Source: 3107 sp965216225
Lineage (GTDB): Bacteria; Pseudomonadota; Alphaproteobacteria; Rhodobacterales; Rhodobacteraceae
NCBI GenBank assembly: GCA_965216225.1
Contig: CBDCFF010000023.1
Span: forward strand, 1 to 64,000
Direction: 5' to 3'
DNA: 64,000 bases
Shown here piece after piece: positions 27,021-36,038 of this stretch (positions are counted from its first letter, which is position 1; each line of letters opens with the position of its first letter). The notes beneath the pieces are model-generated. The model saw nothing but the letters and a program-made list of their open reading frames with translations. It was not told where the DNA came from and made no database searches. A program made the position numbers and the translations under genes.

Positions 27021-27773
27021 ATGACCGGCTATGCGATTCAATGGCTGCGATCCCTGATCTTCATCATCCAGATGTATGCGATGCTGGGCATTATCGGGTT
27101 TGGCGGCATTCCCGTGGCGCTGATCAACCGGAAATACAGCTATGGCGTCATCCGTCTTTACTGCAACTGGGTGCGCTGGACGGCGGCCTGGATGATCGGG
27201 CTGAAATCCGAAATCCGGGGCAAGGCGCCGACCGAAGCCGTCATCATCGCCGCCAAGCACCAGTCTTTCTTTGATATTCTCCTGATTTCCAGCGTCATTC
27301 CGCGGCTGCGGTTCATCATGAAGAAAGAACTGCGCCGGGCCCCGGTGATCGGCATGTACGCCCGCTGGACCAACACGATCCCGGTTGATCGCGGCAGCAG
27401 GGGACAGGCGATCAGGGATATGGTCGATGCGGTTTTGAGCGGCGCCGGGGAACCGGGCCAACTGGTCATTTTCCCGCAGGGCACGCGCGTTGCCGCCGGG
27501 GCAAGGCGGCCTTACAAGATCGGCACTGCGGTGCTTTACGAAAAGACCGGACGGCGGGTGATCCCGGCGGCCACCAATGTCGGCGTGTTCTGGCCACGCC
27601 GGGGGATTTTGCGCAAACCCGGCCTTGCGGTGGTGGAGTTCCTGCCGGAAATCCCGCCGGGGCTGAGTTCCCGCGAATTCATGGAGCGGCTGGAGACGGT
27701 GGTGGAAACCGCCTCTGACCGGTTGATGGCGGAGGCGGGGCTGAAGCCGGGGGCGGATCATGCGGGGCATTGA
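27021..27773 (+). CDS. plsC: 1-acyl-sn-glycerol-3-phosphate acyltransferase
   Basis: 250 residues. PlsC adds the second acyl chain in phosphatidate synthesis at the inner membrane. The HX4D motif is KHQSFFD, and the second family motif reads FPQGTR, with Gln replacing the usual Glu. An N-terminal hydrophobic helix (SLIFIIQMYAMLGIIGFGGI) anchors the protein. AAGGAG precedes ATG 27021 at ideal spacing. The E-to-Q change occurs in a substrate-binding motif, so activity is likely but not certain. Confidence 0.9.
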   Translation: MTGYAIQWLRSLIFIIQMYAMLGIIGFGGIPVALINRKYSYGVIRLYCNWVRWTAAWMIGLKSEIRGKAPTEAVIIAAKHQSFFDILLISSVIPRLRFIMKKELRRAPVIGMYARWTNTIPVDRGSRGQAIRDMVDAVLSGAGEPGQLVIFPQGTRVAAGARRPYKIGTAVLYEKTGRRVIPAATNVGVFWPRRGILRKPGLAVVEFLPEIPPGLSSREFMERLETVVETASDRLMAEAGLKPGADHAGH

Positions 27774-27840
27774 CACGATCAGGGCGCACGGGCAGGAAAA
27801 GCGATGTGGCAGGGGTGACATTGATCCACCACGGGCAGGC

Positions 27841-27868
27841 GCAGACCGGCGCAGACCGGCGCAGACCC
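27841..27868 (+). repeat. Short tandem repeat, unit GCAGACCGGC
   Basis: Two perfect 10-bp units followed by most of a third (GCAGACCC), in the gap between the convergent plsC and accA genes. Confidence 0.8.
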
Positions 27869-27949
27869 GCCCCGACCCGCGCCCTGACATATGTGCAGCG
27901 CACCGCAGGCAACCGGCAACCGTGATGCGCAGCGCGCTTTCGGGGGGAA

Positions 27950-28912
27950 TCAGGCCGCCAGTCCCCTGGCCCCCAGGCCAAGATATTTCTTCCGGCGCTC
28001 GTTGACCAGCGCGGTCGGGGTTCTGGTCGCCAGCACCTTCAGTTCGGCCTCAAGCACCTTGCCCACGGCCTTCATCGCCACCTCTCTGCCGCGATGCGCG
28101 CCGCCCATGGGTTCGGGAATGATCGCGTCGGCCACGCCCAGTTTCTTCAGATCCTGCGCGGTCAGGCGCAGCGCCTCTGCCGCCTCGCGCATCTTTTCGG
28201 CGTCCTTCCACAGGATCGAGGCGCACCCTTCCGGCGAGATCACCGAATAGACCGAATGTTCCAGCATCATCAGCGTGTTGCCGGTGGCAAAGGCAACCGC
28301 CCCGCCAGAGCCGCCCTCGCCGATGATGACCGAGATCAGCGGCACCCTGACTTGCAGGCATTTTTCGGTCGAACGCGCGATGGCTTCGGATTGGCCGCGT
28401 TCCTCGGCCCCCTTGCCGGGATAGGCGCCGGGGGTGTCCACGAGCGTGACGATCGGGATGCCGAATCTGTCGGCCATGTCCATCAGCCGGATCGCCTTGC
28501 GATACCCTTCGGGACGGGCCATGCCGAAATTCCGTTCGATCCGGGACTTGGTGTCATTGCCCTTTTCATGGCCGATCACCATCACCGGGGCGCCGCCCAG
28601 GCGCGCCAGCCCGCCCATCACCGCATGGTCGTCGGCAAAGTTCCGGTCGCCTGAAAGCGACATGTATTCGGTAAAAAGCGCCCTTATGTAATCCTTGCAA
28701 TGGGGCCGGTCGGGATGCCGGGCCACCTGACATTTCCGCCATGGGGTGAGGTTGGCATACAACTCCACCAGCAGGTTTGCGGCCTTCCTGCCAAGCGCCG
28801 ACGCCTCTGCCTCCACATCCATCTCTTCATTCCCCCGCGCGAGGGATCGCAATTCCTCTGCCTTGCCTTCGATCTCTGCCAGCGATTTTTCAAATTCGAG
28901 ATAGTGAGTCAC
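27950..28912 (-). CDS. accA: Acetyl-CoA carboxylase carboxyltransferase subunit alpha
   Basis: 320 residues from GTG 28912 (VTHYLEFEK), 7 bases after AGGGG; ATG 28927 is an alternative. AccA and AccD transfer the carboxyl group from biotin-BCCP to acetyl-CoA, giving malonyl-CoA for fatty-acid synthesis. Family landmarks are YIRALFTEYMSLSGDRNFADD, VDTPGAYPGKGAEERGQ and the oxyanion region IGEGGSGGAVA. No accD, accB or accC is present in the window, as usual in this group. Confidence 0.97.
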   Translation of the reverse strand: MTHYLEFEKSLAEIEGKAEELRSLARGNEEMDVEAEASALGRKAANLLVELYANLTPWRKCQVARHPDRPHCKDYIRALFTEYMSLSGDRNFADDHAVMGGLARLGGAPVMVIGHEKGNDTKSRIERNFGMARPEGYRKAIRLMDMADRFGIPIVTLVDTPGAYPGKGAEERGQSEAIARSTEKCLQVRVPLISVIIGEGGSGGAVAFATGNTLMMLEHSVYSVISPEGCASILWKDAEKMREAAEALRLTAQDLKKLGVADAIIPEPMGGAHRGREVAMKAVGKVLEAELKVLATRTPTALVNERRKKYLGLGARGLAA

Positions 28913-29078
28913 GCTGCGCCCCTGCATGGTCTGTCCGACGTGTATGCCGCGACCGGCAGCGCATTGCAACCCAACGCGGACAGGAGAGCCCCGCGCGCGC
29001 CGCATTCGGATGAACCCCGGCGCTTCCGCCGCGACAGCGAAGGTGTTTGCATTTGCGTTTGCGTTTCGCCGTTGCCGG

Positions 29079-30035
29079 TCAGGTCGCGATCATCCCGGCC
29101 TGACGGACGATCACCTCTGCCTGTTTGATCGAGGCAATATCGACGAGGCGGCCCTTGTAGGTCGTGGCCCCCTGCCCTTCGGCCCTGGCCTTTTCCATGG
29201 CCGCGAGGATTTCGCGGGCCTCGTTGACCTGCTTGTCCGACGGGGTGAAGACCTCGTTCGCCAGCGCCACCTGTCCGGGATGGATGGCCCATTTTCCGGC
29301 CATGCCCAATGTCGCGCAGCGGCGGGCCTGGGCGCGAAAGCCTTCATCATCCGAGAAATCCCCGAACGGGCCATCGACCGGCAACAGCCCGTGTGTGCGG
29401 CAGGCCGCCACGATCGCGGCAGTGGCCCAGTGCCACGGATCGGGCCAGTACCGCCCGCCCTGGTGCAGCATGTAGTAGTTTTCCTGCGTGCCGCCGATGC
29501 CGGTGGTCTGCATCCCCATGGAGGCGGCGAAATCGGCCGCGCCCAGACTCAGCGCCTGCATTCGCGGGCTGGCGGCGGCGATTTCCTCCACATGAGAGAT
29601 ACCGGCAGACGTTTCGATGATCGCTTCGAAGCTGACCGGTTTCCGGCGGCCTTTTGCGGCCTCGACCGACGACACCAGCGCATCGACAGCGTAGATGTCA
29701 GCCGCACAGCCGGCCTTGGGGATCATGATCTGATCGAGCCGGTCGCCAGCCTGTTCCAGCAGATCGACGACATCCCTGTACCAGTAAGGCGAATCCAGCC
29801 CGTTGATGCGGACCGAAAGGTGTTTCCTGCCCCAATCCACGTCATGGGTTGCCGCGATGACATTGCGGCGGGCCTGATCCTTGTCGTCGGGGGCGACCGA
29901 ATCCTCCAGATCGAGGTTGATCACGTCGGCGGCGCTCGCGGCCATTTTCCCGAACAGTTCGGGGCGCGATCCGGGACCGAAAAGCTGACAGCGGTTGGGG
30001 CGCGCCGGGGCAGGTGGTTGGGTGCGAAAGCTCAT
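29079..30035 (-). CDS. mcl1: L-malyl-CoA / beta-methylmalyl-CoA lyase
   Basis: 318 residues of the HpcH/HpaI aldolase (citrate lyase beta-like) family. Landmarks are LFGPGSRPELFGKMAASAAD, INLDLEDSVAP with metal-binding acidic residues, SFEAIIETSAGI and SLGAADFAASMGMQ, a pattern close to Rhodobacter Mcl1. The enzyme cleaves malyl-CoA to acetyl-CoA and glyoxylate and beta-methylmalyl-CoA to propionyl-CoA and glyoxylate, a step of the ethylmalonyl-CoA pathway. AGGTC precedes ATG 30035. acuI, also in this window, could feed the same propionyl-CoA pool. Confidence 0.9.
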   Translation of the reverse strand: MSFRTQPPAPARPNRCQLFGPGSRPELFGKMAASAADVINLDLEDSVAPDDKDQARRNVIAATHDVDWGRKHLSVRINGLDSPYWYRDVVDLLEQAGDRLDQIMIPKAGCAADIYAVDALVSSVEAAKGRRKPVSFEAIIETSAGISHVEEIAAASPRMQALSLGAADFAASMGMQTTGIGGTQENYYMLHQGGRYWPDPWHWATAAIVAACRTHGLLPVDGPFGDFSDDEGFRAQARRCATLGMAGKWAIHPGQVALANEVFTPSDKQVNEAREILAAMEKARAEGQGATTYKGRLVDIASIKQAEVIVRQAGMIAT

Positions 30036-30376
30036 GTCTGACCTGTGGGTAATGATGTTTCGATCTTTTTCGCCATATGGGCCATATGGTTCGGTATCGT
30101 TAGAATGTTCCGCGATGCCGTGCAAGCAGTGTTCCGCGCAACTGCGGCATTGGCCTGCCTGTGCCGATGATCGCCGGCGGTCTGTCGGCGACCTTGTTGG
30201 GCGTTCGCGAAGGAAGAAGGCCGTCTGAAGAACCCGGTCGAACAATCTTTGAAAAACCGCCGGATTTCCCGAATATTCTTTTGCATTTCCCGCGCAGGCG
30301 CCGATAGATTGCAAAGACATCCGCGCCGCCCCGTTCCATAAAGCATCGACCGCCATTCGAGGGGGGGGCGCGCGCA
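30036..30376. promoter_or_regulatory. Divergent promoter region between mcl1 and dgcN, with near-palindrome
   Basis: 341 bp without a supported gene. CCATATGGGCCATATGG at 30073-30089, 38 bp upstream of mcl1, is a near-perfect palindrome made of two CCATATGG units, themselves palindromic, and looks like an operator. The octamer GTTCCGCG occurs twice nearby (about 30107 and 30131). A G8 run (30361-30368) lies just before dgcN. I cannot assign the regulator. Confidence 0.5.
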
Positions 30377-31378
30377 ATGATCAAAACACCCTGTCTGCTT
30401 TTTCTCGGCGATGCGCCGGACATGCTGGCCGCCAAGGTCGCCATCGGCATCCGGGACTGGCGCCCGGAAAACGTGCTGGGCCAGATCCGGCTGGCGGGCT
30501 GCGGCGCCGATGCGGGCCTGAAGGACATGACCCTTGCAAAGGCCGGGGAGGCAGGCGCGAAGACCCTGGTGATTGGCGTCGCCAACCGGGGCGGCGTGAT
30601 TTCCCCGGCCTGGAAGACGGTGCTGCTTGAAGCGCTGGAACTGGGATTCGACATCGCCTCCGGCCTGCACGGTCTGCTCCGGGACGAAGGCGATCTGGTT
30701 GCCGCCGCCCGGACCTGCGGCTGCACCCTGCACGATGTGCGGGTGCCCGCCGTGGGCTACCCGATCGCCAATGGCGGGAAACGCACTGGCAGGCGCTGCC
30801 TGGCCGTGGGCACCGATTGTTCCGTGGGCAAGATGTACACCGCCCTGGCCATGGATGCGGAAATGCGCAGGCGGGGCATGAAGACCACGTTCCGCGCCAC
30901 CGGCCAGACCGGCATTCTGATCACCGGCCACGGCGTACCGCTGGATGCGGTCGTCGCCGATTTCATGGCCGGGGCGGTGGAGTATCTGACCCCGGACAAT
31001 GACGCGGATCACTGGGATCATATCGAGGGGCAGGGCTCTTTGTTCCACATATCCTATTCCGGTGTGACCATGGCGCTGATCCATGGCGGCCGGCCCGACG
31101 CGCTGGTGCTGGCGCATGAGCCGACGCGGGTTCACATGCGCGGCCTGCCGGAGCATCAAGTGCCAAGCCTGGAGGCGCTGCGCGACATGGTTCTGCCAAT
31201 CGCGCATGTGGCCAATCCGGATTGCCGGATCATCGGCGTTTCGGTAAACACGCAGCACATGGGCGAGGACGAGGCCAGAACCTGTCTGGCCGGGGTCGAG
31301 GAACGGATGAACATGCCCGCCACCGACCCCTGCCGTTTTGGCGCGGGCAGGCTGGTGGACGCGCTGGCGGCAATCTGA
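30377..31378 (+). CDS. dgcN: DUF1611 protein, D-glutamate N-acetyltransferase-type DgcN
   Basis: 333 residues of the DUF1611 family. The N-terminal part is Rossmann-like; the C-terminal part is a P-loop fold with GTDCSVGKMYTALAM at about 150-164 and TTFRATGQTGILI downstream. In marine proteobacteria DgcN acetylates D-glutamate, and the partner DgcA then racemises the N-acetyl product to the L form for use as carbon and nitrogen. Here dgcN is followed 73 bp later by a dgcA-type gene and then a D-amino-acid transaminase, which supports this role. Assignment rests on family and context. Confidence 0.8.
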   Translation: MIKTPCLLFLGDAPDMLAAKVAIGIRDWRPENVLGQIRLAGCGADAGLKDMTLAKAGEAGAKTLVIGVANRGGVISPAWKTVLLEALELGFDIASGLHGLLRDEGDLVAAARTCGCTLHDVRVPAVGYPIANGGKRTGRRCLAVGTDCSVGKMYTALAMDAEMRRRGMKTTFRATGQTGILITGHGVPLDAVVADFMAGAVEYLTPDNDADHWDHIEGQGSLFHISYSGVTMALIHGGRPDALVLAHEPTRVHMRGLPEHQVPSLEALRDMVLPIAHVANPDCRIIGVSVNTQHMGEDEARTCLAGVEERMNMPATDPCRFGAGRLVDALAAI

Positions 31379-31410
31379 TCCGGGCATCGCGCCGGTGGCG
31401 GATGCCGGAT

Positions 31411-31442
31411 GCCTCCGGCGGGAGTATTTTGCAGAGAAGAAG
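31411..31442 (+). repeat. Intergenic element GAGTATTTT..AGAAGAAG, copy 2
   Basis: It reads GCCTCCGGCGGGAGTATTTT followed by GCAGAGAAGAAG and runs directly into the ribosome site of dgcA. The same core is found at 9804-9835 and 62761-62790. Confidence 0.6.
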
Positions 31443-31451
31443 GAGCGGGTC

Positions 31452-32417
31452 ATGGAGGTTTCCGTTTCGCGCGATGTGTTCAGGCTTGCGCAGGTGTTCG
31501 CCATTTCGCGCGGGTCTCGGACCGAGGCGCAGGTGCTGACGGTTCGGGTGCGTGACGGCGGGCATGGAGGCCGGGGCGAATGCGTGCCTTATGCGCGATA
31601 TGGAGAATCTCGGGACAGCGTGACCGCCGCGGTCGAGGGATTGCCTGCGGACATTACCCGCGATGCGCTTCGCGACCTGCTGCCTGCGGGTGCTGCGCGC
31701 AATGCGGTCGATTGCGCCCTGTGGGATCTGGAGGCGAAGCGCGCCGGGGCGCGGGTCTGGGAACTGGCCGGGCTGCCCGTGCCCAAGCCCGAGATCACCG
31801 CCTATACGCTGTCGCTGGATGCGCCCGGCAAGATGCGCGCGCAGGCGGCGAAGAATGCGCATCGGCCCTTGCTGAAGGTCAAGCTGGGCACACCGGACGA
31901 CATGCCGCGGCTGGAAGCGGTGCGGGCGGGCGCGCCGGACGCCGCCATCATCGTCGATGCGAACGAGGGCTGGACGGCGGAAATCTATGCCGATCTTGCG
32001 CCGCATATGGTGCGGCTGGGCGTTTGTCTGATTGAGCAACCCCTGCCCGTCGGTCAGGATGACATTCTGGCCGGGATCGAACGTCCCCTGCCCGTCTGCG
32101 CTGACGAGAGCTGCCACGACCGGGCAAGCCTGCCGGGGCTGAAGGACAGATACGATGCGATCAACATCAAGCTCGACAAGACCGGGGGGCTGACGGAAGC
32201 ACTGGCGCTGCGCGAGGCGGCCCTGGCCCAGGGGTACGGGATCATGGTCGGCTGCATGGTCGGGTCGTCGCTTGCCATGGCACCGGCGGTGCTGGTCGCG
32301 CAGGGCGCCATGGTGACAGACCTTGACGGGCCGCTGCTGCTGGCCGAAGACCGCAGTTGGCCATTGACATTCGACACGGCGGGGGTGCATCCGCCCGAGC
32401 CGGAACTCTGGGGCTGA
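31452..32417 (+). CDS. dgcA: Enolase-superfamily N-acetyl-D-glutamate racemase / dipeptide-epimerase-like DgcA
   Basis: 321 residues from ATG 31452, preceded by AAGGAGCGG. It is a muconate-lactonizing-enzyme-type member of the enolase superfamily: the KVK acid/base pair in RPLLKVKLG, metal ligands in VDANEGW, LIEQPLP and CADES, and the second catalytic lysine in NIKLDKTGG. Members are L-Ala-D/L-Glu epimerases or N-acyl amino-acid racemases. Next to dgcN, the N-acetyl-D-Glu racemase DgcA is the best reading. A dipeptide epimerase acting on murein peptides is the alternative. Confidence 0.82.
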   Translation: MEVSVSRDVFRLAQVFAISRGSRTEAQVLTVRVRDGGHGGRGECVPYARYGESRDSVTAAVEGLPADITRDALRDLLPAGAARNAVDCALWDLEAKRAGARVWELAGLPVPKPEITAYTLSLDAPGKMRAQAAKNAHRPLLKVKLGTPDDMPRLEAVRAGAPDAAIIVDANEGWTAEIYADLAPHMVRLGVCLIEQPLPVGQDDILAGIERPLPVCADESCHDRASLPGLKDRYDAINIKLDKTGGLTEALALREAALAQGYGIMVGCMVGSSLAMAPAVLVAQGAMVTDLDGPLLLAEDRSWPLTFDTAGVHPPEPELWG

Positions 32418-32428
32418 GGAGGGGTATC

Positions 32429-33292
32429 ATGAGCCGCATCGTCTATGTGAACGGAGAGTATCTGCCGGAAGGGGAGGCAAGGGTCTCGATCTTCGACCGC
32501 GCCTTTCTGATGGCTGACGGGGTTTACGAAGTGACCAGCGTGCTGGATGGCAAACTGGTCGATTTCGACGGCCATATCAGGCGGCTGGAGCGTTCCCTGA
32601 ACGAACTGGACATGCCGCACCCGCCGGAGATGGGCGGGTTTCTGGGCATTCACCGCGAACTGGTGCGCGCCAATGATATTGACGAGGGGCTGATCTACAT
32701 GCAGGTCACGCGCGGCGCGGCGGCGGATCGTGATTTCGTTTTCCCCGACCCGAAGACCACCCGACCGACCGTCGTTCTGTTTACCCAGTCAAAGCCGGGG
32801 CTGGCGGACTCGCCCACCGCGCGCAAGGGGCTCAGGATCATTTCCATTGATGACATCCGCTGGGGGCGGCGCGACATCAAGACCGTGCAACTGCTGTATC
32901 CATCCATGGCTAGGATGATGGCCATGAAGGCCGGTTGCGACGATGCCTGGCTGGTGGAAGGCGGGTTCGTGACCGAAGGGTCGTCAAACAACGCCTGTAT
33001 CGTGAAGGATGGCAGGATCATCACCCGTGCGCTGTCCAGCGATATTCTGCACGGGATCACCCGCGCCGCCGTGCTGCGCCTTGCGCGCGAAGCGCAGATG
33101 AAGGTGGAAGAGCGGAATTTCACCATCGACGAGGCCAGGGAGGCGGATGAAGCGTTCATCACGTCGGCATCTGCATTCGTGATGCCGGTGGTGGAAATTG
33201 ATGGAACGGCAATCGGCTCTGGCACTGTCGGATCGGTTGTGCGACGCCTGCGCGGTATCTATCTGGACGAGATGCGCAAGGCCGCGATCTGA
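32429..33292 (+). CDS. dat: D-amino-acid aminotransferase (class IV)
   Basis: 287 residues of the PLP fold-type IV family. The N-terminus VYVNGEYLPEGEARVSIFDR and F-L-M-A-D-G-V-Y-E are typical. The PLP lysine is in WGRRDIKTVQLL and the phosphate/cofactor region in TEGSSNNACIV. It transfers amino groups between D-amino acids and 2-oxo acids, usually making or using D-Glu and D-Ala. It starts 9 bp after dgcA behind a strong GAGGAGG site, so the three genes likely form one operon in which it could collect amino groups as D-glutamate for DgcN. Confidence 0.88.
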   Translation: MSRIVYVNGEYLPEGEARVSIFDRAFLMADGVYEVTSVLDGKLVDFDGHIRRLERSLNELDMPHPPEMGGFLGIHRELVRANDIDEGLIYMQVTRGAAADRDFVFPDPKTTRPTVVLFTQSKPGLADSPTARKGLRIISIDDIRWGRRDIKTVQLLYPSMARMMAMKAGCDDAWLVEGGFVTEGSSNNACIVKDGRIITRALSSDILHGITRAAVLRLAREAQMKVEERNFTIDEAREADEAFITSASAFVMPVVEIDGTAIGSGTVGSVVRRLRGIYLDEMRKAAI

Positions 33293-33372
33293 CCGGCAGT
33301 TCGGCAACGCAGGGCGTGAATTGAAACGGCTGCGGCTTGACCCCGGTCGTTTTTCCGTGGCTATGGTGCAAC

Positions 33373-34116
33373 GTGGCAAAGACGAGCAGCAGAAAAACCG
33401 CCGGGCGACGGAAACCGGCACACAGGCAAACCCCTGTCTTGCGTCATCCCGTTGTGTGGATGCGCAAGTGGTTTTTGTGTGCGGTCGCCGGTGTCGCCGT
33501 GTCGGCAATCATTCTGACCCTGCTCTACGCCTTCGTTGCGCCGCCGACGACGCCTTACATGCTGGCGGAGCGTTACCGGCTGGGGGATGTCAGGAGGAAC
33601 TGGGTCGATCTCGATGATCTGCCCGCGCATGTGCCAGCCTCCGTGGTGGCGGCGGAGGACGCAAATTTCTGTCGGCACTGGGGCTTTGACATGGCCGCGA
33701 TCCGCGACGCCGTGGCCAGTGGGGCGAATCGGGGCGGATCGACCATTTCCCAGCAGACCGTCAAGAATGTCTATCTCTGGCAGGGGCGAAGCTGGTTGCG
33801 GAAACTGCTGGAGGCGGGGCTGACGCCGGTTGTCGAACTGATCTGGCCCAAGCGCCGGATCGTCGAGGTTTATCTGAACGTGGCGGAGTTTGACGAGGGC
33901 GTCTTTGGCATTGACGAAGCGGCGCGCCAATATTTCGGGAAATCCGCCGCAGACCTGTCTGCCGCGCAGGCCGCGCAACTGGCGGCGGTGTTGCCCGCTC
34001 CGAAGGGGCGGTCTGCCTCCGACCCGACGCCCTTTGTCCGGAGACGCGCCCGTGCGATCCGCGACGGGGCGGAGACGATCCGCGCGGATGGGCGGGCGGA
34101 TTGTTTCACAGGTTGA
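33373..34116 (+). CDS. mtgA: Monofunctional biosynthetic peptidoglycan transglycosylase
   Basis: About 247 residues if GTG 33373 (VAKTSSRKTAGRRK) is the start; ATG 33460 (MRKWFL) is a shorter option. A basic N-tail and one transmembrane helix (FLCAVAGVAVSAIILTLLYAF) precede a GT51 domain with the catalytic Glu in VVAAEDANFCRHWGFD and the motifs GGSTISQQTVKNVYL and RIVEVYLNVAEFDEGVFGI. It polymerises lipid II glycan strands in the periplasm and has no transpeptidase domain. It follows the dgc operon in the same direction after about 80 bp. Confidence 0.92.
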   Translation: MAKTSSRKTAGRRKPAHRQTPVLRHPVVWMRKWFLCAVAGVAVSAIILTLLYAFVAPPTTPYMLAERYRLGDVRRNWVDLDDLPAHVPASVVAAEDANFCRHWGFDMAAIRDAVASGANRGGSTISQQTVKNVYLWQGRSWLRKLLEAGLTPVVELIWPKRRIVEVYLNVAEFDEGVFGIDEAARQYFGKSAADLSAAQAAQLAAVLPAPKGRSASDPTPFVRRRARAIRDGAETIRADGRADCFTG

Positions 34117-34172
34117 TCTCTGGTTCACTTCGCGGCTACTAGGAAGCATTCCATTTTCAGGGTCATCGCCCC

Positions 34173-34838
34173 ATGAACAGGCTGTATCACGTTCCGCTTT
34201 CGCCCTTCTGCCGCAAGGTCCGGCTGAGCCTTGCCGAAAAGCGGATCGAGGTGGAACTGGTCGAGGAGCGTTATTGGGAGCGCGACCCGGACTTTCTGCG
34301 GCGCAACCCGGCGGGCAAGGTGCCGGTCTTGCGGATGGATGGCATGAACATGTCCGAAAGCGCGGCGATCTGCGAATATGTCGAAGAGAAATATCCCGAG
34401 CCCGCGCTGCTGCCGTCCGCCGCCGCCGCGCGGTTCGAGATGCGCCGTCTGGTGAACTGGTTTGATGACAAGTTCCATAACGAGGTGACCGCGAAACTGC
34501 TTTATGAACGGGTCAATCGCAAGCTGACGGGCTCCGGCTGTCCGGACAGCAAGAATGTCACGGCCGGGGCGAGGGCGATCAAGTTTCACCTTGATTACAT
34601 GGCCTGGCTTCTGGATCAGCGGCGCTGGCTGGCGGGCGATGTGATAACGCTGGCCGATTTCGCGGCCGCCGCGCATCTGTCGGCGCTGGATTACATTTCG
34701 GACGTGGACTGGAACCGCTCGGACATCGTGCGCGACTGGTATGCAAAGGTCAAATCGCGGCCTGCCTTCCGATCCATCCTTGCCGATCAGGTGCCGGGCT
34801 TCCCGCCGCCGCGCCACTATGCGGACCTCGATTTTTGA
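34173..34838 (+). CDS. fzlA: FzlA-like glutathione-S-transferase-fold cell-division protein
   Basis: 221 residues: a thioredoxin-like N-half (YHVPLSPFCRKVRLSLAEK, NPAGKVPVLRMDGMNMSESAAI) and a helical GST C-half. The conserved tail PGFPPPRHYADLDF is the mark of FzlA, the FtsZ-binding protein that curves FtsZ filaments in Caulobacter and relatives. FzlA proteins lack glutathione transferase activity. It sits between mtgA (wall synthesis) and queG. A plain GST is the alternative but less likely, given the tail. Confidence 0.85.
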   Translation: MNRLYHVPLSPFCRKVRLSLAEKRIEVELVEERYWERDPDFLRRNPAGKVPVLRMDGMNMSESAAICEYVEEKYPEPALLPSAAAARFEMRRLVNWFDDKFHNEVTAKLLYERVNRKLTGSGCPDSKNVTAGARAIKFHLDYMAWLLDQRRWLAGDVITLADFAAAAHLSALDYISDVDWNRSDIVRDWYAKVKSRPAFRSILADQVPGFPPPRHYADLDF

Positions 34839-34935
34839 GCAGGCCCCACATCGCGGCGGAAAGAATGCCTGACATGCGCAGTCGTGCGCATTGCAAAAAC
34901 GGGGGCGGCGACCGACAGCGGCGTCGGGCGATGGA

Positions 34936-36006
34936 ATGCTGAACCACGAGAGTCTCAAGACCTCGCTGATCGAAAAGGCCATCGGGGAAGGCTTTGCCGG
35001 GGTCGGCATTTGCCGCCCGGATGCGGCCCCGCAAACCGCAGAACGGCTGGATCGGTTCATCGCCGGGGGGCGGCACGGGCAGATGGGCTGGATGGCCGAG
35101 CGCATGGGCTGGCGGGGCAACCCGGCGAAACTGTGGTCGCAGGCGCGCTCGGTGATCATGCTGGCGGAGTCGTACACGCCCGACGGCGATCCGCTGGAGG
35201 TGCTGGAGCACCCCGACCGGGCGGCGATTTCGGTTTATGCCCGCAACCGCGATTACCACGATATTGTCAAGAAACGGCTGAAACGGGTTGGCCGCTGGCT
35301 GATCGGACGGATGCCCGGAAGCGAAATCAAGGTTTTCGTGGATACCGCGCCGGTGATGGAAAAACCGCTCGCCGCCGCCGCCGGGCTGGGCTGGCAAGGC
35401 AAGCATACGAATCTGCTGTCCCGCGATCTGGGCAACTGGTTCTTTCTGGGCGCCATATTCACGACGATCGAATTTCCCGTCGATGAACCGGCGCAGGAGA
35501 ATTGCGGATCATGCCGGGCCTGCCTTGACATCTGCCCCACCGACGCCTTTCCCGCGCCTTTTCAGCTTGATGCGCGGCGCTGCATTTCCTACCTGACCAT
35601 CGAGCATCGCGGCCCGGTGGACGAAAGCCTGCGGGCGCTGATGGGCAACCGCATCTACGGCTGCGACGACTGCCTGGCCATCTGCCCGTGGAACAAGTTT
35701 GCCGGAAGAGCCAGGGAACATCGCTACGCCGCCCGCGACGATCTGCGCGCCCCGGCATTGTCAGAGCTTGCTGGCCTGAATGATGCGTCCTTTCGTGAAA
35801 AATTCTCCGGCTCTCCGATCCGGCGGACCGGGCGCGACCGCTTTGTCAGAAACGTGCTTTACGCCATCGGCAATTCGCAGGACGCCACGCTGACGCCCTG
35901 TGCCGAATCGCTGACCTCCGATCCCGATCCGGCCGTCGCGGACGCCGCCCGATGGGCCCTGCGGCAATTGACCGCAACAGCCGGCAGATTTTTCCACCGT
36001 GCATGA
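34936..36006 (+). CDS. queG: Epoxyqueuosine reductase
   Basis: 356 residues. QueG reduces epoxyqueuosine to queuosine in tRNA using cobalamin and two [4Fe-4S] clusters. The clusters are shown by CGSCRACLDICPTDAFP and GCDDCLAICPWNKFA, and the substrate/cobalamin loop by RRCISYLTIEHRGPV. A C-terminal HEAT-like stretch includes VRNVLYAIGNS. The start ATG 34936 is chosen because the family begins about 6-10 residues before the first helix. Confidence 0.95.
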   Translation: MLNHESLKTSLIEKAIGEGFAGVGICRPDAAPQTAERLDRFIAGGRHGQMGWMAERMGWRGNPAKLWSQARSVIMLAESYTPDGDPLEVLEHPDRAAISVYARNRDYHDIVKKRLKRVGRWLIGRMPGSEIKVFVDTAPVMEKPLAAAAGLGWQGKHTNLLSRDLGNWFFLGAIFTTIEFPVDEPAQENCGSCRACLDICPTDAFPAPFQLDARRCISYLTIEHRGPVDESLRALMGNRIYGCDDCLAICPWNKFAGRAREHRYAARDDLRAPALSELAGLNDASFREKFSGSPIRRTGRDRFVRNVLYAIGNSQDATLTPCAESLTSDPDPAVADAARWALRQLTATAGRFFHRA

Positions 36007-36038
36007 AAAAGGAATGACGGCTTAACAGATCGGTTTTC

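Noticed and set aside
28926..30041. 371-codon open frame on the plus strand
   Set aside because: It is antisense to mcl1, which has complete family motifs.
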